The notes below the pieces were generated by a model. It had not been told where the DNA came from. It made no database searches and worked only from the letters and a program-made list of their open reading frames with translations. Source: Theristus sp. LFF4_11 (Eukaryota; Nematoda; Chromadorea; Monhysterida; Xyalidae). From it: a DNA stretch of 64,000 nucleotides. Positions within the stretch are counted from its first letter, which is position 1. Each line of letters opens with the position of its first letter. The DNA lies in the NCBI GenBank assembly GCA_030248135.1, contig JASANC010005579.1, positions 1 to 64,000 of the forward strand. Direction: 5' to 3'. The translations under genes and the position numbers were made by a program. Shown here one piece after another: positions 34,001-45,857 of this stretch.

Positions 34001-37000
34001 AAAGTGCTTGCAGGTTTGCAACGAGACAAAATTGGTCGCGAATCCAATTGACCGACAAGTTGTTTACACTTGCGCAAGCTTGCTGGAACTTCCCAACAGG
34101 AAATGACGAACGGCTGCGGTTGGGCGATTTTGCCGCGACTGACGCGTGAAATGTTCGAGCTGGTCGACACGGCCACACTGCACACGAATCGTTTCGTGCG
34201 AGAGTCTGCGTTCTGCGTGCTGCACGCGCTCGTCGCTGTGCCGCTGCCGAGCGCCGCCGATCACGATCACGTCCGTTGATGCGTTTGTTTGTGTGTTTTC
34301 GTCAGTGTTCTGCAAAGCTTTGCTTCAAGTTGTTGCTTGCTGTTCCTTCGGTTCACCACCACCACCGCGCAACGGTGTTCGGCGGCAGCCGGCACTGCTG
34401 TGTGTTTTTGCTCGAGCATCTCCAGTAGTCAGTTTTATGAAAGTGAGTGGTGTCTGAAAAGTGAGGAGTTTTACTCCAGGGTGTTCCGAAAGTTGGACAT
34501 TTTGACAATTTTACAGAAAAATTTATGGCGGTGAACCGGCAGAATAAAATAATTCGGTGCTGAATTTGATAAAAATATCAATCCTATGTGAAGCCTCGGT
34601 AAAAAAAAAAGACTTTTTGTTCAATTATTCAACCAGAATTCGTTGTGGTGAAATTTTTGGAACACCCTGGAGAAAAACTCCTCACTTTTCAGAGAGACTA
34701 ACTCACTTTTATAAAACTGACCACAGTTACGGTGGTTTATGCCAGTACAGGTTGCGAATCCGTTGCTCGGCTGGTTGGCGGACATTGCTTGCACGCTCGC
34801 TCGTGGGCTGTCGGACAACTGGAGTCAGGTGCGTCTCGCAGCCTCGGTGGCCGTGCGCAGTTTGCTGCAGACGTACCACTGCGACCGACATCGAGCCGTC
34901 TATCTGCCGTCGGTGTTGCCCGCGATGTGCCTCAATCGATATTACTTGGCCGAGGGCGTTCGCCTGTACTCGCACGTGGGCATCGGTTTTCTCTTGTTTT
35001 CTGAATTTGATGGTTTTTTGTCTTGTGTTTTTGGGGGGGGGGGGGCACGTGTTGTTCACTGCGCTCAAAACTGTTGTTACACGGTCGACAGTCACACAGA
35101 CACACAACACCACATGCGTTGTATCGTAGTGTGTGGAACACTGTCCGTGTGCGGTGTGTCCTGTCTAAAATTGCTCGTGGTCGCAAGAAACAGCAGACTA
35201 ACAAGACGAGATGAAACACAACGACGAAGTTCGTTCAGGAAACCTGGCGTCTGCTGACGGTCGTGTCTGGTCATGCGGGCGTTTCGTTGGTCGTCGCTTA
35301 TCTGCCGCAAGTGTGCTCATTTTACATGTCGCAAACGACCGCCGAAAATCATGCAGTAGGTCGATAATCAGGATTGTTTCGATAGTCTTCGGTGAGACGG
35401 CAGTGTGTGTGCCGGGATGAAATAAACGTACGCAAGAAAAAAAGTATTCACAATCATTCAGGCATGTGTGTTCTCACAATAGCAATTCAAACATTGATGC
35501 AAGTGCCAGTCTGAAGACAGTGCACTCGGCTGTGGTGTTACAACAGTGACAGGCACATACACGCAGGATGTTTCCTCCCACCCCAAAATTTTTTATTGCG
35601 ATTTCAGGGGCTGAAACCGGGACCAAAGAGGGGTTTTCGGGTACGCTGAGTTCAAAAATCTTATTTACAAGTTTGCTCGACGCTTCTACTGTGCCCTAAA
35701 CGCGTATGCCATGGGGATGAGGAGGTAAAATTCCTTGATAATCAATTTTAAATGAAAAAAACGCGCCACAAGGAACCTGAAATCTTGTTACAAATGCAAA
35801 TCGAGGTCGCTCAGTCCTAATAAACGTTTATTTTTTTATACGAATTACTCCGCGCCCTAAAAACGGCTTCTATAGGGATGGAAAGGGTAAAAATTGAAAA
35901 AATCGGAAACTAGCCAAAAAACTGAAAACTAAGCCATAAACACAAATCAAAGTCGCTGAGTCCGAATATGACGTTTATTTTGACATACAAATTACTCCGC
36001 ACCCTGAAAACGGCCTCTATAGGGGCGAAAAGGGAAAAAATGAAAAAATCGGAAACTAGCCAAAAAATTCTGAAAACTAAGCCATAAACACAAATCGAGG
36101 TCGCTGAGTCCGAATATGACGTTTATTTTGACATACAAATTACTCCGCACCCTAAAAACAACCTCTATAGGGACGAAAAGGAAAAAAATCTATTCGGACT
36201 CAGCGACCTCGATTTGTGTTTATGGCTTAGTTTTCAGATTTTTTTGAATAGTTTCCGATTTTTTCAATTTTTTTCCTTTTCGTCCCTATAGAGGTCATTT
36301 TTAGGGTGCGGAGTAATTCGTATGTCAAAATAAACGTCATATTCGGACTCAGCGACCTCGATTCGTGTTTATGGCTTAGTTTTCAAAAATTTTTGACTAG
36401 TTTCCATTTTTTTTAATTTTTTCCCCTTTTCATCCTTATAGAGGCCATTTTTAGGGAGCGGAGAATATCGTATGTCAAAATAAACGTTATATTCAGACTC
36501 AGTGACCTCGATTTGTGTTTGTGGCTTAGTTTTCAAATTTTTTTTACTAGTTTGGGATTTTTGATTTTTTTTCTTTTTCGTCCCTATAAAAGCCTTTTTT
36601 AGGGTGCGAAGTAATTCGTATGTCAAAATAAACGTCATATTCGGACTCAGCGACCTCGATTTGTGTTTATGGCTTAGTTTTCATTTTTTTGGCTAGTTTC
36701 CGATTTTTAATTTTTTTTCCTTTCCGTCCCTATAGAGGCCGTTTTTAGGGTGCGGAGCAAAAATAAACGTCATATTCGGACTCAGCGATTTCGATTTGTA
36801 TTTGTAACAAGATTTCAGGTTCGTTGTGGCGCGTTTTTTTCATTTAAAATTGATTATCAAGGAATTTTGCCTCCTCATCCCCATGGCATACGCGTTTAGG
36901 GCACAGTAGAAGCGTTGGGCAAACTTGTAAATTAGATTTTTGAACTCAGCGTACCCGAAAATCCCCCTTTGGTCACGGTTTCAGCCCGTGAAATGGGGGT

Positions 37001-39546
37001 GGGAGGAAACACCCTGCATACACGTAATGGCGCACATATGCGCCATTAGATGCGCGCGTGTGGGTGCGTGTGCGCACGAGAACAACGGAACTTTATGGTG
37101 TGCAGAAAAAAGAGCGTCGATTGTGAACAACGAATAAGCGCGCAGCGGTGTGTCTTGTGAGCATTTCCGACTGTGCCGCAGGTGCGCGAGGCCGCGTGTC
37201 ACTCGATCGCCGAGTTGGCCGCCAAGATTGAGCACGCCGAATTGGCGCCGTTCGTTGATCGGCTGGTCGAGACGTTGGTGGCGTGCTTCGATGACGACAG
37301 CTGGCCGGTGCGAGACGCCACCTGTCTGGCGTGCGGGCGTCTGCTGGCGCTGCTGCCGGACGCGGCCGCGCACACGCGCCACCAGTTGATGCCAAAGTTT
37401 CAGGTGAAGTTTACCGCCGGCGTCTCGATGTTCATTTTTGTTTTGTTTTTTTGAAAAGTGACGCGGGCATTGTTGGGAATACATTATGAAACCTCGAGTA
37501 GCATTCGAACTTACGTGGCTGCCATTCGGTACCAGTGCTGTAGACCTTGATTGTTGTGTATACCGGGCATTTCTGCTTGATACAAAGAGCGTACAGTGAA
37601 TGTTTCCAAGTCATTCTGTGTGTTGTTTTTCCGGTCGATTTCACGCAACTATTTTGGTTGAGCACATCGACCACCATATTATCCGGCCCGACCGTATGTC
37701 GTAGGACGAGTGTGGTGAATCGGCCGCTAGGTGATGAACGTTGCTGCGTGCAACTGTGCGTACGGCACACTTCACATTCAGCACACCCGCTCACATCATT
37801 TCGTCTGTGGTGGTCTGGTCAGACAGGGGAGCACACAGTCGGTTGCTTATCTTCGACTTCAATTCAACAACCGGTCATTCATAAAAAGCGATTCGACGCG
37901 AATTCGCGTGCAGGCTCAACTGGAAGACTGCATTGCGAGCGTCCGCGAGGGTGCCGCCGAGAGTTTGGCGCATTTGGTGGCGGCCTCGTCTGATTGGTGG
38001 CCGCCAGTGTTGCGTTTGGTCGAGCACGGACTGCGCCGCGTGGAAGCACAGTCGTCCGACTCGCAACGATTCGCTGATCTCGACAGTCGCCCGGGCAACT
38101 ACGGAGTGGTGAAACGACTCCGCGATAATGATCCGCACGTGCACACTGGTGCGTTTCGTTCTCGGAATCTTTGACAATTTGAAAGCGCCTTGTTGGCAGT
38201 TTTGCGGTGCGCACAAACCGTTGAGCGAAAAATACAAACTTATGCAAAGAAACTGTATCAGCACAAATATCGTCTCAACAAAAACTGGTGTTCCATGTCA
38301 CAACAACAGCAACGTCATCATCATCACCAAACAACTGTCGTTTATCCGTGCACGCTCGCAGATCAACCGATGTACTCGTGCGGCAGTTTAGCGCCAAAAA
38401 TGGGCCGTCGCTCGTCACTTGGCGACAAAACTGACGACAGAGTGGCGTCAGGTGGCGGCTGCTCTGGCGGTCAATTTCGGCGCGCCCCACAACCGTGGGA
38501 GGTGACGGACGGCGCGATGTTGCTGCTGGCGCGGTTGTGCGCGACGGTGCCGCAACAGGCCGCTGAAAAGTGCGCTGTTTCCTTTGTTGTGTTGTTGTTC
38601 ATTCGTGGAAAAGTGTCGCGCCGATTTCGCGTCCGCCAGGCTGCACCATCAGTTGTATTTGTTCGAGCGCCCCTCCAGAACGAAGGCTTGCTCAGATGCT
38701 GGTACACTGTAGGCCTCTGCGTCGCTTGCTTCGTGCATTTGCGCGTGGCCACGTTGGTGTGCGTGCGTAATAATGTGTGCGACCGTTGTGTGTGGACATT
38801 GCCAGATGCCCGTGCCGGTGCCACGACCAAGTGCACGGTGTACCGCTTCAGTTTCAGATTGAGCAATGAAAACTAGCAGCAGCCCACGACGAGAGCAGAC
38901 AGTGAACACCACGCCCCGCTCTGTCCTGGGGGCACTGAGCCTCAGCCAAACACCACCACCTCTCACCGGAGCCCGATTTCGAGTTTTTGAATTTGAGATT
39001 TTGGTCGCACTTTTCAAATGCAGACTGGAGTCGCTCGATGCAATTTCATTTGCGGTGGCGGCTGTTCGCAAACGTGACTACGTGCACCATGTGAATCTGA
39101 TGGCGACGTTTTGCAGATGTCTGCCAACGGTCGTCAGCGGCTATGGGAAGCAACGGTTCAAGGTTGTCAGCATCATTTTCATGAAGGTCACTATCAGCCG
39201 AAGTATCGCTAAAAAAGTCGTTTTTAAAAAGTCGCTTTTTGCAATTCCGGCTGCCAGTTGGTCAGTTTTCACAGCGAACAGTCATTGTCAGTGTCAGTGG
39301 AGCGTCCGGGAATTGTTCCCACTTGTTTACGTGCAGCGTCACCTGCAGTCCGTGTTGGAGCCATTGTTCTATGCGCTCACTTGCGAATGCGAACTGACCA
39401 GAGTGGCCGCCGAGGAAGCACTCATCTCCATCGCACGAACCTTTGGCCCGAACATCATCAGAGGCAGAGTGGAAATGCTGAGTGACGCCAAATATTTGTC
39501 GATTTTCGATCAAACTATACGACAGACGTCGACTGGAATCAGATGA
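31092..39546 (+). CDS. HEAT/armadillo-repeat protein of unknown function, about 13 exons
   Basis: Exons: 31092-31319, 31480-31614, 31779-31868, 33846-34013, 34100-34270, 34751-34975, 35239-35355, 37182-37403, 37914-38148, 38362-38569, an unresolved exon near 38600-38700, 39024-39162, 39337-39546. The first eight exons are all multiples of three with phase-0 junctions. The protein is a series of paired helices (RLAAGELLGTLCAVRG; QVRLAASVAVRSLLQTY; VREAACHSIAELAAKIE; VREGAAESLAHLVAA), the HEAT pattern, which forms a protein-binding solenoid. A non-repeat insert YGVVKRLRDNDPHVHT with QPMYSCGSLAPKMGRRS looks conserved-type but I cannot name the family. Start at 31092 is the first ATG in the frame. 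Introns 3 and 7 hold hAT elements. A poly(A) signal is at 40662, so a third hAT copy (39725) may lie in the 3' UTR. Confidence 0.8.
31956..33492 (-). mobile_element. hAT element with decayed transposase (1537 bp), in intron 3 of the HEAT gene
   Basis: 8-bp duplication CTCGCAAC at 31948-31955 and 33493-33500. Ends TAGGGATGGATCCGGC and CCGGCTCCATCCCTA, with several GGCCGGATCCGG units inside each end. It carries the only hAT transposase remnant in the window. Confidence 0.92.
32210..32920 (-). pseudogene. hAT transposase remnant, C-terminal half, multiply frameshifted
   Basis: Minus-strand pieces: SLIDTRFRALFHNES-like helix region with ATHVDPRFKNT (about 32620-32916), then, after frame changes, YPKLSTIARRYLAPLPTSV and SERMFSEARQVF (about 32260-32400). 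The latter is the hAT C-terminal dimerisation domain. The N-terminal zinc finger and first catalytic Asp region are missing, so it cannot be autonomous. Confidence 0.85.
35564..37016. mobile_element. Foldback hAT-type element with inverted arrays of about 149-bp repeats (1453 bp), in intron 7 of the HEAT gene
   Basis: 8-bp duplication CATACACG at 35556-35563 and 37017-37024; ends CAGGATGTTTCCTCCCACCCC with one mismatch between sides. The arms are long inverted repeats (about 270 bp). The middle is tandem units with CGAATATGACGTTTATTTT every 148-150 bp, two to three in one orientation and four in the other. Confidence 0.9.
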
Positions 39547-39724
39547 TGTGCGACGATTCCTTTAAATGGGATGATTTTAAACATTTGAAACAAAATGTAA
39601 GTGGCTTTGAGAACGTGATGTTGTTGCACGGACACAAGCGCGCATGCTTCACATGAGCGTGTGTGCCAGTGGTTTGTATGCCAGTGTGTTTGCTTGTCGA
39701 TTTGCAACACCACCGTGTTATGAT

Positions 39725-40472
39725 TAGAGATGTAAGGGTAAAAAAAAAATTTTTTTAATTTTTAAAAAAAAAAGTAAAAAAAAATGAGCATTTTTTTTAT
39801 TTTTTTTATTAAAAATTTTTGAAATTTTTTTTTAATGTGCCCTGAAAATGCCGTTTTTGGCATAATTTTTCGAAAGTTCAACAAAAATTTTCTTTGACTT
39901 TACCTTGTCACTTAGTCTTCAACGCTGCAGGAGGTATTCTGGATTGATTTATCGACTGTTTTCAGCCTTGGTGAGTGATGATCGACTCGCGCATTGAAGT
40001 ACTTGAGCGTCGCAAAGGCTAGTTCAACAAATTCCGATGCCGCTAAGGTGAGATAGAAGCAGAGAACTCACATTTACGCATCGTTTTTCAGGATCTCGAA
40101 AGGTGGAAATTGCACTGTCTGCCACTGCAAGCGTAACTTCGTTGGTTGCTCGTTGCTGTTTCGCCTCGTGTCGTCAGCGTGATCACACCGGTTTGTTGTG
40201 GAACTTGTTTCCATGTTATTTGAGGTGAATTGAGAGGCAAAACACGAGACGTGATGTCGTCGGTGGGAAAATGGGGTCGCCGAAACCAAGTCTGAAATTT
40301 TCACCCTCCTCCCATATGAGTGGGGGTCATATGGTAAGTCGGTGGCTCCTCAGATGGTGATATTCGGACTCCCTGAAAAATTCTGAACAACTTTCATTTA
40401 AAAAAAAAATTAAAAAAAAAAAATTTTTTTTTAAGAAAAAAAATAGAAATTTTTTTTTTCTTGACATCTCTA
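39725..40472. mobile_element. hAT-type MITE, TAGAGATGT family, copy 2 (748 bp)
   Basis: 8-bp duplication GTTATGAT at 39717-39724 and 40473-40480. Almost identical to 26848-27618 across the unique centre (differences such as GGTGG/GAGG, TACCG/TATCG), mostly varying in A/T run length. Confidence 0.92.
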
Positions 40473-40661
40473 GTTATGATACAATGTGCACTTTTTTATG
40501 AACGAAATGACTTTCTTTTGAGAATGGCTTGTTTTCCATTTGTATCCGATCGTTTTCTGGTCAATCAACGGATGTTGCTGATATTGTGGTTCAGTGTTGC
40601 TTGATATTGTTGCTTGTTTCTGCATTTGTTGGAAAACTTATTACTTAAACCGTTTTTTTGG

Positions 40662-40667
40662 AATAAA
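40662..40667 (+). promoter_or_regulatory. Possible poly(A) signal of the HEAT-repeat gene
   Basis: AATAAA downstream of the last exon and of the hAT copy; other signals cannot be excluded. Confidence 0.3.
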
Positions 40668-40908
40668 AATGTGAAATTTCAACAGGCGGTCTGAGATTTG
40701 TTGTGTGAAACTGACGGCTGGTACCCGGACGGACATTATTATTAATCCGTTACAGCAAAGGTGCAGTGATGAACGGTGAAGTCATTTTTCTATGAACAAG
40801 CTTTCAATTATGCAGCAAAAGAGCTGTTTCTCAATCCAGAATGTAGTCCGGCAAAACTGCGGCTGGATTCAAGAAAATCGAACATCATGACAAAACACCG
40901 GTGAAAAC

Positions 40909-43900
40909 ATGGCGGAGATCCGTGTCGCTGCCATCCGTGTAACACCGGGTGTAGTAATTTCTGTCAAATCTGTGATTGCACCGCTGCACTCATTCGTTCT
41001 TGCCGTGAACGTTGTTAGCGTGTCGTTGCTGTTGCTCAATGTTGACTGTCTTGACAACGGCGCTGTGCTGACGCCGCCGATGGGCTGGCTCTCGTGGACT
41101 CGGTTCATGTGTGAAACCGACTGCGTCGCGCACCCGCACGATTGCGTCAGGTCGGAAGTCGGGTGGATTTTTTGTCGAGATCGACTTCTCGATGATTGAA
41201 AGATCCCCGGAGAAAAAATGCGCAAAATTTTTAAATCGACTTTTGTTCGCACTTCCCAACACTCGACAACACACCCGAATATCGTCTGCATATTCTTCCA
41301 GTGAACGTTTATACAAGGCGATGGCCGATCATCTTGTGACGGACGGCTACTTGGAGGCCGGTTATAATCGACTGAACGTTGATGACTGTTGGTCGTTGAA
41401 AACACGCGACTCAAACGGACGACTACAGGCTGACCCGCAGCGATTCGCACACGGCATGAAAGCGCTCGGCGAATATGTGAGCGAAAATGCCGTTTGTCAG
41501 TTTGAAAAGAAATTTTGCTTCTCTGGTACATTTTGGTGTTTTTTTGGTCGGTATCTGATGAAACGAAGTCGTTGGCATTTTACAACAGTCGAAACGGAGT
41601 GAACTGCAACTTGTGCAGTCTAGCATAAGCATTTGACTCTCTGGCATCTCCTTGGTTGTTCATCGCCCAACAGGTGGGAATGGTAGTGACGCAATTTGGC
41701 CGATCGAGCGGCCTCGGTCGGGTGCGCACACTGTGGGAGCAGCGTCGGTGTGCGCGCATCTCCCGCTTGCAGCGCCAATCAGTGAGCGCAGTTCAAAAGC
41801 AGCCAGTCAAGCGTTTTTCTGCTCAGGTTCATGGCAAAGGCCTCCTGTACGGCTTGTACGCGTGCTTCGGCAGACGCACGTGCATGGGCTACGCAGGCAC
41901 CGAGATGCAGCACATGCACGCGGACGCACGGGTGTTCCGCGACTGGAACGTCGACTATTTGAAGTTTGATGGCTGCTTCAATGATCCGAGCACTTTGCAG
42001 CCGGGTAAGCTTTGCGAACAGGTTTGCGCCGGTTGCTGGTGCCGTGCCAAAACTGTCCGCACACGAGGACAGAGTACACGGTATCCTTTACCGAATTCGG
42101 TCTAGACGCGATCTTGTTGCAGACGTTACCTGATGCTCAAGAAGAGTTGCAACAATAACTGTGGTTAATAACAATTTTCTTTTCACTTTCTAACATTTTA
42201 TCACGGGAGTCTCAATGTTTGAAGCAAGATTGCGCTGAGGGTGGGCAGTACGGTAGACACTGTACTTTGTTTGTTTTGACGTTTGTGTGTAGCCACCTTG
42301 ATTGGCTACACTTTCAATTCGTCACCACAAAAACGGAGGTCAGAGGCGATGTCGAACGACAGAGCTGCTTGCGATCTGGAACTCACCAATAATTTACAGT
42401 TTTTGTTGACGTTCTCATGTTAAAATTGGTGGCAAGCGTTTTTTTTTCAATCTTCTTTGTAGCGTACATAAAAATGGGCGCCGAACTGAACGCGACTGGT
42501 CGCCAAATTGTGTACTCTTGCAGTTGGCCGTTCTATCTGTTGACCGATGGACACGAACAGGTTGGCTGTTGATGTTGATCAGTTCGACTGTTTATGTTTC
42601 CACTTTTTTGTCAGGCTTCGCGTTCGGTCGAAAATGATGCTGTCCCGTGGCAATGGAAGACTCCGGAGTTGATTTTGAAGCAACTTCACCAATTTGATCA
42701 CCACGCCAAGTACTCTCTCAAGTTGAACGTTTTTCAGCCGAACTACACCCTGATCGAGTCTCACTGTAATCTCTGGCGCAACTACAACGACATCGAAATC
42801 CGTTGGGCGTCCATTTTGAGCATCATTGATTTCTACGATCGAAATCATCATCGGTTTGCGGGGCATCACGGGCCGGGACGTTGGAACGACCCTGATATGG
42901 TCGCGGGTGGTTTTTTAGTTTTTTTGTAACACGATGATTGTCTTGGTGTACTTCAACCTCAAAACTGGATAATTGCCCGTGCTTGTTTGTGAGAAATGAA
43001 GTGACGTGCGTTCGCTGAATACAATCCCATATGCGTGCCTGTGCTCCCGGCCCTGTACCAGAATGTCACAAGCTGTGTTCACGTGAAACGAAAGCATCAG
43101 CCGAAACTGAAAGTTACCGTGCATGACAAGCGCGTGTTTCAGAGAGGGAACAATGACGTGATTTCGGTTGGAGCTAGGGTTGGCATAGGAAAAAAACCCG
43201 GTTTCTTTTCCGTTTAAAAAAATAAAGAACCGGTTTTTTTCCTTAAAAATTTTCAAACTTAGTGGTCAAAAATTACACTTCTTCGATTGATTGATAAAAT
43301 GTAAAATTATATTTTTGAAAAAAACGGTGCAGATAACTGTATTGACTGAACTGGTGAAGCATCATTTTGCAGAAGCTTTTGTGTCAAGGGTCAAGTGAAA
43401 TACGATGAAGAAAGACAAGGTGACTGCTAAAACAGCATTTTACGCTACTCAAAAACACTAATTTTGATGTATTTCCTATTTTGAGTTCAAGGTGCCAAGT
43501 TCAGGAAAGTTTAGGAGCTGAGAAGCATTCGGTTTTTTATGGTTTTAAAACGGTTTTAAAACGGAAAAAGACCGGTTTTTTCCTGGCAGTATAAAAACCG
43601 TTTTTTTACCAACCCTAGTTGGAGCCGACACGTTTCATTGAATGAACTATAGTTTGTTTCTGCAATGCCAGCTGGTCATTGGTAACCCCGGCGTGACGCT
43701 GCGCCAGGCGCGGGTGCAGATGGCCATCTGGTGTCTGTGGAGTGCGCCACTTTTGATGTCGAACGATCTGCGGCGCATGCAACCGGGCACTCGTGAAATT
43801 CTGCTCAACAAACGACTGATTGCTGTCGATCAGGACCCGCTCGGAAAAATGGCCCGCAAAATCATGACGGTCGGCGGTGGCAAATTGCGTTTTTTGTCGC

Positions 43901-45716
43901 TCGCCGATTAGATTATTGTGAAATATATTGGAACCCGTGTGAAGTCTTGGTCGGTTTTGGGTCAACATGGAAATGCGGGTCAATAACTAATTTTGTTATT
44001 CCCATTTCAGATCAACAGTTTACACGTGTATCGCAAGCCGATGACGCCAATAGATGAAACGATCAAAGTCAGTGGTCGCTTGGCAACGAGTAAACGATTG
44101 CACGACCGAACCAATCTTGTCAAATACTCATTTGCAATCGGTTTATTCAATCGGCACCACAGTGAGCCGGTGATAGCTTTGTTCAGTAATAATTCAGTTA
44201 CTTTCTTTTGGTTCTGCGACTGAATACGCCACAGACATCTATGACCTATTTTTTTAGACGTGTCCCACTGAAATGACGTCATGTGCCGCCAAACATGCGC
44301 TTGCCGTTCACAGCAAACCAGACTTTCCGTTTAGCCGGTTTCTTCCCGCAAACAAATGATGAATGTCAAATCAGTCACATTAAACTGACATTTTAGTGCC
44401 TGTACTTTGACAAACGGGCGTTTTTTAAAGCAAATGACGTCATTTTTGTCCGAACACGTTTGAACAAATCCATAATATTTTAGAATTCACGCTGCCGTAT
44501 ACCAAGCCAAGGGATCAGGCATTTTGAATTAACTGAGTTCTTCTCCATGCTTGCCAATTGCCACCAGTCTAGCGGAGGGTTCTATACGGACATGAAGTCT
44601 TCTCATAAAATCTAAAATAAAAAAAAATGCTTGCAGGTTTCGAACTCGATTGTGCTGTCGGAGCTGGGCTTGTCTCATCGGAACGGGTATGATTTGGTGG
44701 ACCTGTGGACGGGCAAGCCACTCGGCCATTATGCTCCGAACCGGGAATTTCATTACACGGTCAGTCAGTCAGTGGTTATGACGGTTTTTTTCTTGAATAA
44801 GTAGCTTAGCTTACCCTTCCGCTTTCAAACGGTGGTTTAGTTGGTATTAGTAACTTCGTTAAGCAGCGACTTTAGCTGGTAGGGGTGTATCATGGATGAC
44901 AGGCAGCGTGCGTCCCGTGAGCCAATGGGACTTTGACTTTCGGGGGGGGGTCAAAATTTTGAAATAGGATAGAGAGATAGCTGAAACGCTAAAAAGCAAT
45001 AAAAACAGCTAAATAATGCTTAAAATTCGCTAAATCAAGTATATAAACGTATTTTACCTAAAATTAGCGAAATTTCGACCAAAAATAGTCAATTTTGGTC
45101 AAAAATTGACCCCTGATTTATGTCTTCGAGGACAAAAAAATTCAGATAGATAGCTGACTGAGAAATTTTTTGGCTGAGAAAATAGCTGAACCGAAAAACC
45201 TCTCTGATAGAGAAAGATTCGAAAAAAAATTTTTGGGAGGGGGCGGGGGCGGGGCGGCCTTCAGACTCCTCCAGACTTCAGACTCCCCCTCCAGAAAAAC
45301 TATGCGTCTCAGGCAAAACCTTCACAAAATTAAAGGAATACCAGTTAATCAGCACAAAGTTGCGTTAAAAGTACAAAAGTAAAAAAACTTTCCAGGTGCC
45401 CCCATGCGACATCGTAATGCTGAAAGCGACGATCGCGAATCTCAAGCCAACCAAACTCGCCGTAACGGCTCTCGATGCAAAACGGTCAAACTTTTCTTCA
45501 TGGAGCTCCGCAAAGCAGTCAGCAATAATGGACAGTTTCAGCAAACAGTACGGCACCGTGGCGTTGCTGCTGATTGTTGTGGCGGCCGTATTGACGCAGC
45601 TATTGCTGAAACCACTGCGCAGACGACTCTCGATCGTGGTGTTGTTGATTTGCGTCTACTTTATTGTCGTTTATGTTGGTCTGCTTTTTTTCCATGATGA
45701 TGGTGCTATAACGTGA
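40909..45716 (+). CDS. GH27 alpha-galactosidase / alpha-N-acetylgalactosaminidase with C-terminal membrane segments (560 aa)
   Basis: Removes terminal alpha-linked galactose or GalNAc from glycoconjugates, normally in the lysosome. Nine exons, all phases consistent: 40909-41150, 41302-41476, 41827-42004, 42463-42560, 42738-42899, 43672-43869, 44011-44196, 44637-44759, 45396-45716 (the exon 7 donor is the least certain). A hydrophobic leader is followed by the mature start LDNGAVLTPPMGW. YLKFDGC holds the nucleophile Asp and GRWNDPDM the acid/base Asp, followed by LVIGNPG. NVDDCW and YSCSWP are further family motifs. Unusually, after the C-terminal beta domain (VPPCDIVMLKAT) come two hydrophobic stretches, VALLLIVVAAVLTQLLL and LSIVVLLICVYFIVVYVGLL. 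GLA or NAGA specificity cannot be assigned. Introns 5, 7 and 8 carry transposons. Confidence 0.92.
43175..43617. mobile_element. hAT-type MITE, TAGGGTTGGCA family, short copy (443 bp), in GH27 intron 5
   Basis: 8-bp duplication GTTGGAGC at 43167-43174 and 43618-43625; ends TAGGGTTGGCATAGG and CCAACCCTA. Relative of 24888-25636 lacking the centre. Confidence 0.92.
44242..44475. mobile_element. TA-flanked MITE with paired CRE palindromes, full copy (234 bp), in GH27 intron 7
   Basis: Flanked by TA at 44240-44241 and 44476-44477. Terminal repeats contain GACGTGTCCCACTGAAATG and TTGTCCGAACACGTT. Two TGACGTCA palindromes, one near each end. The 9608-9724 copy is a deletion derivative. Confidence 0.78.
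44937..45304. mobile_element. Partial CATAGTTGTTC-family element in GH27 intron 8
   Basis: Matches the interior of 27768-28234 (AGCTGAAACGCTAAAAAGC, GTCAATTTTGGTCAAAAATTG). The right end AAAACTATG is recognisable; the left end is missing or diverged, and no target duplication is seen. Confidence 0.65.
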
Positions 45717-45851
45717 TTGGAAATGTCACAAAAACGGGTGTTTAACATTTTGCGGGAAAATGAAAAGCTCTCCGACAGTGCGATCGGTTATATTTGCCTG
45801 GAGTCATGAAAAAAACAGGTCCTTGTTGTTTATTTAGTACTTGAAGATATA

Positions 45852-45857
45852 AATAAA
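45852..45857 (+). promoter_or_regulatory. Poly(A) signal of the GH27 gene
   Basis: AATAAA 136 bases after the stop codon. Confidence 0.45.
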
